Part shown: one piece after another, positions 23,067 to 32,493 of the stretch
How positions within the stretch are numbered: position 1 is the stretch's first letter
How the letters are laid out: each line of letters opens with the position of its first letter
Source of the DNA: Berberis thunbergii
Taxonomy: Eukaryota; Streptophyta; Magnoliopsida; Ranunculales; Berberidaceae
Assembly (NCBI GenBank): GCA_003290165.1
Contig: QNQO01000512.1
Span: 124,001 to 188,000 of the forward strand
Length of the DNA: 64,000 nucleotides
Reading direction: 5' to 3'
The notes under the pieces: model-generated
What the model was told of the DNA's origin: nothing
What the model saw: only the letters and a program-made list of their open reading frames with translations
Database searches by the model: none
Translations under genes and position numbers: made by a program

Positions 23067-24952
23067 GTAAACATCTATATATATTCCTAGTGTAACCAAT
23101 TAGAACTTACGATAAAACAGTTCATAAAAATAAGCAAAAGAGAATAAAACATGTTTTTATCATGTAATGAACATTTATAATAGGACGAGAAAGTGTGTGA
23201 GCCCATAATGTTATTGGCTTTTAGAACCCCCTAATCGATCCTTTAATAAAGTCTTCATAGGAGGCAACTATATCATGTGTTGTTGCTTGTAAATGATCGT
23301 TATGTCACTTGTCTGTTTTAGGACAGCTGCATGTGTTTATTTTGCATTACTGCAATTCGCAAGTACTCAATACTTGAGCTAATAACATTGACAAAATCAT
23401 TGTTAATTTTACGTACATTGACAAAGTTATTGTTGTATTCTTAGACTCTCCGAGCTAATGAGGGTTGCACTTACAACACAAGAATTTGGGTAGTTAAGCA
23501 CCAATCTTTGTTGTATTGTTTTGAAACATTGACCATGCGATAAATGACTTGGTTTGGATTGGTCTCATTGTCTCAGTTAGGAATTGGTCTTGTTGTAGTG
23601 GGAAAAAATCTTGTCCTTGAAGCAATGAGGTTTAAGGTTGAGAAAGTTGTAGCCACTCGAGTCCTTTACGGCAATTGATTTGCGGGTGGAGTGTCGAAGA
23701 AGAAAATAACCCCATGTATGGAGGTAAAAAATATCATATAGATATAAATCTTAGTGTGGACCCATAGAAACTCATTTACTTTCCTACCCCTTCAACCAAA
23801 CACAGCCTAATGCAAAGTACCATAGCCTCGTTCATTTGCCCATATGTATTTATATAGATATCTATATATAGACATATAGTCGTTCAGATAACATTCAGAG
23901 AAAAGACATGGATGAGTATTCCAATGTACTTGTTGGTTTAGACATATAATTATCTTCCATGAAAGGTGAACTAGCAGTTGATTTGTTATGCAACCTTGTG
24001 AATTCCTTTCCATCTGCAGTGTATCGCCATTACGAAGTTGTGAGTGTTATTTTTGCCTTCATAAGATCCCATACGATTTTGTTCCTTATGCGAAATGTAA
24101 TCTTTTCTATAGTGTAGAGCTTTCTGGTTTTTTTTTTCTCTCCAAAGCTTCCTTAACAATAGGATAAACCTCTAAATGCACTGCCCCTCCAAACTTGCCT
24201 CATTTATTTAACTAATTGCTTAGTACAAGCCACTGGCCCTAACACCTCAGTTTTTGACAAGTGAAAACCTATGTAACAATGACACCGACATGTGTGTTGG
24301 TGTCCAAGACGGATTACGAGGTGTCCGACAATGACTACCATTGACATGATTATACTTGGTTATTTTACTGCCATTTCTTGCTCTTCTTCTTCTTCTTGTT
24401 TTCGTTCCCTTTTTTCCCTTGAAACATTATGTACATTCATCATCACAAAATGTTTAGACCATTCAACATTTCTTTCAGCAAAAGGAAGTGAAAATAATAC
24501 ATTTTATTTTCTTTTGCTTGATCACCAACATGGTGTTTCTTGTCTTTGTCACAATGAACTTCGAGTGCTCAGGCTAATGCATACATGATAAGATGTTGAT
24601 ATGTTTCTTCTCAGGCTGAAGCTGTAATTGTTTTGAAGATCATGTCGGGGAAATGCAGTACTCAGACTTTCTTTGTATTTAAATCTTCGGGTGTAGTTTT
24701 GTTAATTTCACCTTTTTTGTGGTGGTGGTGGTGTGTATGTGGTTAGGTTTGAAGGTTTTCTTTGTATTTAAATCTTGGGTTTTCTTTGTATTGGTGTTTA
24801 GGTTTGAATTAAGATTACTCAGACTCTTTGTAGTTTACAAAGTTCTCAGAATGTCTGGACTTGGTCATTTTGTTTGGTTAAAGTACTATAGTTATATGCT
24901 ACTTTACGACATTCTACTTCTCAAATTTTGTTGTATTTTATTCTTGAAGCAG
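23067..24952. other. Non-coding part of C with possible tiny exon
   Basis: Mostly intron-like. One short AG-flanked stretch at about 24629-24667 can be read AEAVIVLKIMSGK and may be another captured exon, unidentified. A direct repeat of TTTCTTTGTATTTAAATCTT occurs at 24669 and 24758. Nothing else supported. Confidence 0.4.
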
Positions 24953-25090
24953 GCTGCACTACATGCTATTGGAAACATCTCAGGAGAAAACCGTTCAGCT
25001 AATGATGCATTGCTGAATGATAATGCAGAAGAATGCCTTCGACATCTCATCTATGAGACAGCAGCTGATAGTTCAAAGCCGACACCATCT
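24953..25090 (+). pseudogene. 26S proteasome subunit PSMD5-like (ARM-repeat) exon fragment
   Basis: Exon after TTGAAGCAG and before GTTAGT, no stops: AALHAIGNISGENRSANDAL, LNDNAEECLRHLIYETAADS and SKPTPS. I match this to the plant homologue of PSMD5/S5b, an armadillo-like assembly chaperone of the 26S proteasome, from the conserved ALHA-GNI-GE-R---D--L-D-AEE-LR-LIYE pattern. Only one of many exons is present. Confidence 0.7.
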
Positions 25091-25930
25091 GTTAGTATAC
25101 CTCCTGCTATTTCATTTGATAAGTCAATAGCCTTTGCTCATAGTTATTTTTGTCTTGTTTCTATCAAATTGAAGTGTCATTACTGTCAACTCTGCTTCTG
25201 AACAGTGGCAAAGGACTCATGAAACTCTTTTCTTGGTTATATCAGTACTAACCCCCTTAAGGAATTTTCTCTCTTTAAAATAAGTTTGTCAGTAAGCTAG
25301 ACTTCCCCTTTCACTGGATGATGAAACTGTTCCAGAAACTAGTGATACAAGGGTAACTACTCCATCATCCATTATGGTCTTATCTGTTCTCCCATAATGG
25401 TGGTGCTGGATGGATCAAAAGACCATCAATTCCATGTAGAAGGAACAGGGGTGTAAGCATCCACGAGATGACTCTTGTAGTAGGAAAGGGGAATTCAAGT
25501 TTTGTAGGACTTTTTGTGTGGGGAAGTGCCCTAAAGAAATAATTTCTGAGATGATCTAGTGACAAAGAAAGGGGAGAGCATCTATGGATTTTGCTGTAAG
25601 TTGCATAAAGTGTGTGCCTGGTGCCTCAGCGCATACTACAAAAAGATGGACACCTTTAGGTGCCTGTGTGACCTACACAAAGCACCAGGTTTCCACTATG
25701 CTCTGCCGTGCACCTAAATGGGTCTTGACAACTCTCACAGAACAATTTCATTAGCGTTGTGACATTTTTTTCCCTTTAAATGAAATTGAGCTGTCTCTTA
25801 TTGTCAATGAGTCTTTGCATCTCCATGTTTCAGAGATGAACCTCTCTCTAATTGAGTTTATGAATTTTTAGATCAGGAGTCTCTTCAGTTTGTGCCATAA
25901 AACATGGGTCTCACCGAGAAATGTTTTGCA
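25091..25930. other. Non-coding part of C
   Basis: No gene is recognised. Around 25590-25740 several GTGCCT/AGGCAC motifs recur (GGTGCCTCAGCGC, AGGTGCCTGTGTG, GCACCAGG). A related run (GGTGCAAGGCATGTGCC) appears at 31250-31270 near the other end of C. Confidence 0.35.
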
Positions 25931-25931
25931 G

Positions 25932-26030
25932 GTAATATCTCATCTGTCTTGAGAGAGGCTGATAAAGGAGTTGTATATCCTGACACACAGTATTGGAGAC
26001 GAGCTGCTGATTCTGTCCTTTCTCATGATC
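25932..26030 (+). pseudogene. Unidentified exon fused to DDM1 fragment
   Basis: Following TTTTGCAG, an open frame reads [36 protein letters not shown] and runs, out of frame, directly into the DDM1-like exon. The amino-acid composition and splice acceptor look like a real exon of another gene, but I do not recognise the family. The direct fusion, without an intron between, marks a capture junction. Confidence 0.4.
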
Positions 26031-26376
26031 CTGTGGCAAAATGGACTCAATGGGATTCTAGCAGATCAAATGGGACTTAGCAAGACTATCCAAACCATTG
26101 GATTTCTTGCTCATTTGAAAGGAAAAAGGCATGGATGGACCCTATTTAGTGATAACTCCCCTTTCTACTCTTTCGAATTGGGTGAATGAGATAACAAGGT
26201 AAAGTTACCCTATTTATTCCTGCTTTTCCATATGTGCTTATGTGAAAATTGGGTGTTTCAGGTTTGTTCCTTCGATCAATGCAATTATCTATCACGGGAA
26301 TAGGGACGAAAAGCAGGAAATAAGAAAGAAGCATATGCCAAGACAAATAGGTCCCAAATTTCCCATTGTAATCACT
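26031..26376 (+). pseudogene. DDM1: DDM1 (SNF2 chromatin remodeller) exon fragments
   Basis: The first exon part (26031-26198) reads [20 protein letters not shown] and [12 protein letters not shown], i.e. helicase motif I with GLGKT changed to GLSKT. After a +1 shift it gives [24 protein letters not shown] intron (26199-26261) precedes a second exon: FVPSINAIIYHGNRDEKQEI, RKKHMPRQIGPKFPIVIT. These are the ATP-binding lobe of DDM1/Lsh-type SNF2 ATPases, which maintain DNA methylation and silence transposons in plants. The fragment is catalytically dead. The pattern [20 protein letters not shown] plus the IIYHG exon is specific to the DDM1/ISWI-like group; DDM1 fits best. Confidence 0.85.
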
Positions 26377-26395
26377 TTTTTTCCATGTTTTGAAG

Positions 26396-26467
26396 GCAAC
26401 TGCTAGTGGTGGAGGACGTGGAATGCGTCTTGCCAAGGAACCTGAAGAGTTTGTGAAGTTGTTACAG
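26396..26467 (+). pseudogene. Plastid biotin carboxylase (acetyl-CoA carboxylase) exon fragment
   Basis: Joined about 20 bases after the DDM1 fragment, an exon ending at CAG/GTATTG encodes ATASGGGRGMRLAKEPEEFV and KLLQ. This is the glycine-rich ATP-binding loop of the biotin carboxylase subunit of the heteromeric plastid acetyl-CoA carboxylase (usual K-A-T-A-G-G-G-G-R-G-M-R). One Gly is replaced by Ser. A different source gene from its neighbours. Confidence 0.78.
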
Positions 26468-26594
26468 GTATTGGTAGCCATTGACCCAACCAATATTCCT
26501 ATTGGTTCAAATATTGCAAATATTGCAGTTCATTTATACTGAGTGTTGAATAAGTAATAGCAATAGTTTAATTTGGAAATTCTCTCCATCTCAG

Positions 26595-26756
26595 GCACAT
26601 GTTTACAAAACAGATTCAGGAGTATGTGCTATTTTTCTTGCCAACCTCGACGATAAATCTGATGCAGTTGTGAAATTCAATGGGAACACATATCATTTAC
26701 CTGCGTGGTCTGTGAGCATCCTACCGGACTGTAAAAATGTGGTATTCAATACTGAG
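26595..26756 (+). pseudogene. Beta-galactosidase (GH35) exon fragment
   Basis: A 162-bp exon with clean splice sites and no stops encodes [40 protein letters not shown] and [14 protein letters not shown]. This is a highly conserved region downstream of the catalytic barrel in plant cell-wall beta-galactosidases (AFL-N-D...[19 protein letters not shown]). The exon alone has no catalytic residues. Confidence 0.9.
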
Positions 26757-27195
26757 GTTTATTCCGTCCTTGTCCATGTATCCTAAATTGGATGTGGGAG
26801 ATTGAATTGTTGCGAAAAAGGTGCCTTTCTTCTTTCATTTACATAGCTTGGCTTGTTAATTATGAGCTTGCTAGATATAGGATTGTTTGTGTTGTTGAAT
26901 TTGTGTGATATAGAGCTTTAATTGTGCTCATATTTTAATGTGCATAAAAGATTACTAGGGATCAACAGTGTAATTGGGGTTTATTAAAAAATTTAGAAGC
27001 AGAAACAGTAAATAAAAATAGTTCATGAATTCGTTCGTTTACTGGATATTCATGTGACTTTTTTAGTCTGAATTTTCTTGATGAAATTTGTTGCAATTGA
27101 TATTAGTACAATTTATACATGTTTGGGCTTTTGAAATTACTGATACATAGTTGTCATTTTCATAAGTTGCAGTATTTTAATCTCAATATTTCTAG

Positions 27196-27410
27196 GTCTC
27201 GTACTATCAGAAAGCCGTGTGCAAATGATGTAATCATTTTCAAAGCCCCCAGCAGTCTTGCAGGTATGTTTAATTCCTTGAAAATGTTTTAGTGTACATG
27301 CGATGTTTATATCTTAAGCTTCCATATCTTGTGCTTTTCAGGATGTTGGATACGCTGATGGAGATGTTTTTATTAAAAGAGTAGTCGCTAAAGAAGGTGA
27401 TGTTGTTGAG
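27196..27410 (+). pseudogene. Plastid type I signal peptidase (TPP/Plsp) exon fragments
   Basis: Two exons, 27196-27263 and 27342-27410, with GT-AG borders. The first reads RKPCANDVIIFKAPSSLA, the second DVGYADGDVFIKRVVAKEGD and VVE. Together they correspond to the region containing the conserved R-V-A-x-x-G-D box (here K-R-V-V-A-K-E-G-D) with the general-base Lys neighbourhood of thylakoidal processing peptidases, which remove transit signals in chloroplasts. The catalytic Ser exon is absent. Confidence 0.8.
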
Positions 27411-27695
27411 GTAATAGAATGATTTTAGTTATAGTTAAGTGTTATTATCTTAAATTATATCTCTTCAGTTCATTGCCACTTTACCAAAAAAGATCGGATC
27501 CTGGCAGACTGAAGGAAAGGTTTCACTCTATACTCTATACCGTCATTTGCACGGTTAACCTGTGCAGATAGTAATCAATTTCATGCAACTTGCCTGGACA
27601 CTTCACCCCTAATATTCTATATGAATGATACATCCCACAGGTCTGTACTTTTTACTTGCTGCCTTCAATTGATAATATCTCTTCGTATTTGTCAG
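27411..27695. other. Intron-like stretch of C with one possible mini-exon
   Basis: A piece after TCTTCAG at 27469-27520 reads [17 protein letters not shown] and is followed by GTTTC. It may be a further captured exon but is unidentified. The remainder shows no coding signal. Confidence 0.3.
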
Positions 27696-27820
27696 ATTTT
27701 GTGAATTATTCGAGACTTCTAATGTTGGTAAACAACTACAATTTTTCAGGATAATTAGTGCTATGGAAAAATGGAATCGTTCTGAAGGGACACCACATGT
27801 GTTATTTACTGACATATTCA
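27696..27820 (+). pseudogene. Unidentified captured exon
   Basis: After GTCAG an open frame reads [20 protein letters not shown] and SAMEKWNRSEGTPHVLFTDI. It has coding-like composition and no stop for over 60 codons, unlike surrounding sequence. I cannot name the family. The donor side is uncertain. Confidence 0.35.
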
Positions 27821-28470
27821 GTATTGACTACTTATGTTATAAGCTGTATATTACCTACCTACTTTGCTTCATTGTTTTGGTGCCTATTTGATATGTTTTC
27901 AACTTTTCATACTGAGAATCAAGATTAAATAGAAAAGTTACTGCTGAACATATTACTTATAAGAGTTTTTTTTCCTATTGAAACTCAAATGGAACACTTT
28001 TGTATTATGATAAAATGGACTCCATGGTTGCAATATTAGAGTATGATCTGTTTTGCAAACTGTCAATATACATAGTTGAGGTAGACACTTAGGGAACAAA
28101 ACTTGTTCATATGGGTGAATTACGACCTAGTAAATGTGCTGATGTTGGCTATTTATATATGAAATAACTGAGGTACTCAATGTGCTAATTTGTAAAAGTG
28201 ATGGAATAATCATTTATTTGCTTCCTATTTAATGATCAACCATCTATAACTTTAATGCATGGTGGAAGCATGTAGGAATCAGTACAATTAGATTGGAATA
28301 AACAAAAACCTATTAGATTGCTCCATGCTACGATATGAAAATATTTATGTTCAATCCCTTGAGGATGCCCCGTACTTAAAGATCAGATGAACTGTGTATA
28401 AACTTTGTGTCTAGTTCGCTTAATGTAATGAGATATTTGAGGAGGTCACTAAATTTTCTATACATAACAG

Positions 28471-28833
28471 GTGGCTTACACCTTTGATGAGGGTCCTAAC
28501 GCAGTGCTAATTTCACCCAATAGAAAAGTGGCTACCCTTCTTCTTCAGAAGTTGCTATTCTACTTCCCTCCATCTTCAGATACTGACCTGAGGAGGTAAG
28601 AATGATTACCTTACTGCATTTTTTCTCCTTGTAGAATTGGTAATGCAATTTAATAAAGAAAATAGATAGGCTATTCTCATAACTTTAGTTTCATTTTAAA
28701 GTACTGAAAGTAGTGTTCTCTTACTCTTTCTCAGTTATGTAGTTGGAGATAAAACAATACTTAAAGATGCCGGTATTAGTACAATGAAAGATGTGGAATC
28801 CTTGCTCCTCCCTTCAGAAGCTAAGGATAATGT
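28471..28833 (+). pseudogene. Mevalonate diphosphate decarboxylase exon fragments
   Basis: Exon 28471-28595 (after TAACAG, before GTAAGA) encodes [40 protein letters not shown]. The second exon, from 28735 (after CTCAG), encodes YVVGDKTILKDAGISTMKDV and ESLLLPSEAKDN. Both match the C-terminal part of plant mevalonate diphosphate decarboxylase, which makes isopentenyl diphosphate in the cytosolic mevalonate pathway. AYTFDAGPNA carries the conserved Asp of GHMP kinases' C-lobe. No stops in either exon. The sequence diverges after KDN. Confidence 0.88.
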
Positions 28834-29252
28834 TATACTAAACATGGAGAAAAGTGTCAAAACTGAGTTAACTTGCATACAATGTAGAAGATTGACCCAT
28901 GAGTATTTAATTGTCTTTTATATGCATGATGTGTATATGTATTCACTTTTATTTTGATTTTTAATGTATACTAATCTGTTTTAAATATTTGAACTATTTA
29001 AAAACACATTTTGTTGGAGTTAGTATATGTTTCATACTGAGCGTATGCAAGGATTGAAGTTTGTTTGATGAATCTTTTAAGCCTCCAATTCCAAAAGATC
29101 TTAACAGATAAATATAACTTAGCAAAACTATTTTACTTTGCCGCCGTACTGTTTATTCATAGCAGCAAAACAGTTTTATATGACCTATATTGGTCTGTTT
29201 TACTTCCTTTTCGTTACTAATTTTTCTTATATTTGTGTTTTGTATAAATTAG
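28834..29252. other. Non-coding part of C
   Basis: AT-rich, intron-like, between the MVD-like exon and the next exon. No feature supported. Confidence 0.4.
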
Positions 29253-29372
29253 GAAGCAAGTAAAGACACGGGTTCCACCATGTTTAATCCCAGAAAAGGT
29301 GGCTCTAGAGCTACCATGTTCATATTCAGAGTTTCAGCTATTCAAGGATTTGGCTTCATCTAAAGAAAAAAG
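29253..29372 (+). pseudogene. Unidentified captured exon
   Basis: A 120-bp exon candidate, AAATTAG before and GTTTGC after, no stops: KQVKTRVPPCLIPEKVALEL, PCSYSEFQLFKDLASSKEKR. It has the look of a conserved protein segment. I do not recognise the family and assign no function. Confidence 0.45.
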
Positions 29373-30105
29373 GTTTGCTTCAAGCATTAAGCATATCCAT
29401 ATCTCCTCTTTACATCTGTGCAATTAGCTTAGGCATTTTTCTAAGAACACTGCCAATATTTAGGCAAAGCTAAGACTCGGTCACTGCTATCCTAACATTG
29501 ACCTTTCCTAACATAGAATGTAAATAATAGAAACATTTCTCAACTTGATACGTCATCATTAAGCTTTTTCACCTAAATAACATTTAAAGAATGAAGTGTC
29601 GTGGACTCGGAGCAGCGAAGTTTGCTTGCAGAGTTGGTCTGCCAAGAATTGGAGCTGCTCTGTCTAGTTTTTTTCAGTGCTGCAATACACTGGACAGCAC
29701 GCTCTGTTGCTTTTTTTTCTTCTGTTGTTTGTTTTTTTTTCTTCTGCTGTTTGTGATTTGTCATATTCTGATCCATGTTCTTCCACATGACCTGCCTTGC
29801 AAATCAAAAAGTGAAAACTTTTCTAAACTTCTTAGGAGGTAATGTTGTTAAAGAATATATTTTAATTTGATGCAATATGCAATATAATTATGTAAAACTA
29901 AGAGAAAAAACCATGAATGGAACAATCATCCCGTTACTTGTTTAGTTCTAACTTCTAACAACAGTCTTATTTGTAGTGCATGTAGATAGATGATCAGTAG
30001 CCAATGATGAACCATTAATTGTTTGATGTTGTACAACTCTCTATTTCTCTCTCTGATCAGCATTTATTGATCAAGTCTTTGTTGCTTTTCTTGTCTTTGT
30101 CACAG
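29373..30105. other. Non-coding part of C
   Basis: Intron-like with a pyrimidine-rich stretch at 29700-29760. The open frame through it consists of Phe/Cys codons from the T-rich run and is not credible. Nothing else seen. Confidence 0.4.
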
Positions 30106-30619
30106 GCATATGTGCAGCAGCTTGAGTCAAGTCGGATCAAGCTCACTTAGCTTGAACAAGAGCTTCAAAGAGCTAGGGCTCAAGTGAGTCACAAAACCTA
30201 GCTTATTTTTAAAAGTTTTAGTTTTTTGAAAAAAAAATAAAAGCCTTAACACAATGTTTGGTTTTTTACTCTTCAATTCAGGGTGTTTTCTTTAGTGGAG
30301 GAGCTCTTATGGCTGATCAAGGTCTTCAAGTGGGGATGAGCAATCAAAGCCAAGGTATATCTCTCTCTCTCCTCTCTATAATCAAAACTCATTCTAGCTA
30401 GCTAGAATTCATTTCTAATTTAATATATATCTGAATTTCATAATGTTTAATTTGTGCAACTTTACGCGGACAACTGCCTTGCACACTTGGATGAGATGAT
30501 GGGTTGAAGGCAATGCTCATGAAAGCCGATCTCTTTCATCTCGTTTCATGCATGTGGAAGACTCCGGCGGAGCGCTGCATTTTGTGGATGGTGGGTTCAA
30601 GCCCTCTGAAATCATCAAG
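30106..30619 (+). pseudogene. TGA-type bZIP transcription factor exon fragments
   Basis: Three exon pieces. 30106-30183 reads AYVQQLESSRIKLT, stop, LEQELQRARAQ (leucine zipper; a Gln codon has become TAG). 30282-30354 reads GVFFSGGALMADQGLQVGMS. 30466-30619 reads VDNCLAHLDEMMG and, in a shifted frame, ADLFHLVSCMWKTPAERCIL, then after another shift GGFKPSEIIK. This is the zipper and DOG1 domain of TGA factors, which bind as-1 elements and NPR1. The last piece has two frameshifts and lacks a clean acceptor. Confidence 0.88.
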
Positions 30620-31575
30620 GTACACCCTAATTACACTAACAAACATTTCATTTGTTTGCACAAAAATAAAGAATTAATATTGTTAATGGGTTAATTTTTA
30701 TGATCTGATCAGATAATGTCTTAACTGGCCAATTGGGTATTAATATTCTGATTTCAGTCTTGTAAGAGAGCAATCAACACATTCATTTGCTATCTTTGCC
30801 AATAAATATGAAGACTCGCCTTATTCATGTTGACTCAGTATAATACCCATTAGGTGCTTTTTCATGAATGATTAATTCTTGGATTCCCATTTTTAATTTC
30901 CAGTATAATTTCCATGTTGACTCAGTATAATACCCATTATATGCATCTATAAATAATATAACATGTCATTGTATATGCATGCCCTCCCTGCAATGCAGCC
31001 TTTTTCGCCTACATGTTTGGAATGACTTCTTATTGATACAATAGTTGGTTGGATTATGCCAAATGTAGCAAAAAAGATCAATTTTTCTTGTAGACTTGTA
31101 TTAAACTATGACATTATTCTGTTAGGATAGTGGCTGATTCAATTGGAAAACAATCATGAACTTTTTTTTATTGGATCATTGGATTATTCATTGTATCTTG
31201 TATTAGTGTGGTTAAGGTGCAGTGAGGGAGTGATACCCTATTTGTGCCTAGGTGCAAGGCATGTGCCTAACGTACATTAGGAGCACCCCAGTTTGAAATT
31301 TTATTGCTATGTTCTAGTGCTTTGAGTGAACACTGAAATTGAGTTCAGTTTGTTGAAATTATGTTGAGAAACATTTTAAATTGCATAAAATTGCATATCA
31401 ACTATCTTCTATGTGATCGTATCCTGAATGCTTCCTATACTTAGAGTAATTAAGCATCTTGTACGCAAATAATTCTTATTACTGGTGTGAGATATCAAAC
31501 ATGGAAATATTGTCCTCTCATATTATCACGCTCATCTCTTTTGTGCATGAATGGAATGCAGGCTGCTAACACAAG
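30620..31575. other. Non-coding part of C
   Basis: Intron-like. It contains two copies of TGTTGACTCAGTATAATACCCATTA (30828 and 30913) as a short direct duplication. No gene seen. Confidence 0.4.
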
Positions 31576-31579
31576 TGCT

Positions 31580-31840
31580 GTTACTAAAGGGAGCAGGTTG
31601 CTATATGTTGCAGAGTGCTATGTTGTTGCATGTAGTGTTGTTTAGGAAAGATTTTTGTTAGATTAGTTGTCAATAAATGTAGTACTATAAATAAGAGAGC
31701 ATAAGAGAGAAAAAGAGATTCATTTGATTTGTAAGAAAATTGTACACTTGAGCATTTGCTCTACAGGAGATTAGCTATCTCGAATTAGCTTTCTTATTGA
31801 ATACAATCCATTCCATTTACTGTCGTCAATTCAGAATTAC
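31580..31840 (+). repeat. Possible copia/TRIM-type LTR fragment inside C
   Basis: The order is a TATA-like CTATAAATAAGAGAGC at 31686, a purine-rich GAGAGAAAAAGAGATTC, then TTGAATACAATCC near 31797. It resembles the promoter-R region of small copia-type LTRs. No partner LTR or target duplication was found. Confidence 0.3.
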
Positions 31841-31927
31841 AATTATAAGATCTTCAGTTTGTAATTTCTCTTCATTGCCTATATTGCATCACTGTCAGTA
31901 GAACTGCATTGGCTTAACACCATAACC

Positions 31928-32095
31928 AAAAAAAAATTAAAATTAATAATTAAAAATTAAAATATAAAAATTAAAAATTAAAAATTAAAAATTAAAAATT
32001 AAAAATTAAAAATTAAAAATTAAAAATTAAAAATTAAAAATTAAAAATTAAAATTAAAAATTAAAAATTAAAAATTTTAAAAAAAATAAAAAAAA
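31928..32095. repeat. (TTAAAAA)n microsatellite
   Basis: About twenty near-perfect copies of the heptamer TTAAAAA lie immediately inside the right subterminal array of C, with small variants at both ends. Confidence 0.92.
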
Positions 32096-32096
32096 T

Positions 32097-32477
32097 TTGC
32101 CACGGCTTAAAACCGTGGCTAATTATTGCAACGGCTAAAAACCGTGGCTACCTGGCCACGGCTTATAACCGTGGCTAGTATTGGCCACGGCTTAAAACCG
32201 TTGCTAAAGCTATTGCAACGGTTTAGAACTGTGGCAATAACTTGCAACGGTTTTAAGCCGTTGCTACTCCTGGCCATGGCTTAGAACTGTGGCTAAGATT
32301 GTTGCCACGGTTTATAATCATGGCTAAATCATCAACCGTCCTCTAGATAAAACCGTTGCTAATATTTTTGCCACGGTTTTTAGCCGTTACTGAGGATTTA
32401 GCGATGCCTCTACAGCCCACAGCTCTAAGCCGTGACAATGGGTCACCCCCACGGTTTAAAATCGTTGCAAAGGGTAT
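32097..32477. repeat. Right subterminal palindromic repeat array of C
   Basis: About ten copies of GCCACGGCTTAAAACCGTGGC-type palindromes, variants included (GCAACGG, CCGTTGC), separated by 3-10 bases. They run up to the terminal repeat at 32478. The same motif as the left array. Confidence 0.88.
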
Positions 32478-32493
32478 TTTTGGTGTAGTGAAT

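Larger units (their letters stand above)
20500..32490. mobile_element. Element C: 12-kb CACTA transposon carrying many host gene fragments
   Basis: Terminal inverted repeat CACTACACCAAAA at 20500-20512 and its complement TTTTGGTGTAGTG at 32478-32490. Flanked by the 3-bp duplication AAT at 20497-20499 and 32491-32493. The flanking antisense ORF of element B joins in frame across it. Both ends carry arrays of a palindromic GCCACGG...CCGTGGC motif, as expected for transposase-binding subterminal repeats. No CACTA transposase (TNPD/TNPA-like) is recognisable, so it is non-autonomous. The interior is a series of plus-strand exon fragments from at least nine unrelated genes, mostly with their splice sites. 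Confidence 0.93.

Noticed and set aside
29591..29842. 83-codon ORF rich in Phe and Cys
   Set aside because: Produced by a T-rich tract. No splice context or family resemblance.
20500..32490. Helitron as the carrier of the gene fragments
   Set aside because: Helitrons have no terminal inverted repeats and insert between A and T without duplication. Here there is a 13-bp inverted repeat and an AAT duplication, which is CACTA-like.
20500..32490. Transposase gene inside C
   Set aside because: Searched by eye for long transposase-like frames on both strands. Only short captured exons and intron-like sequence were found.
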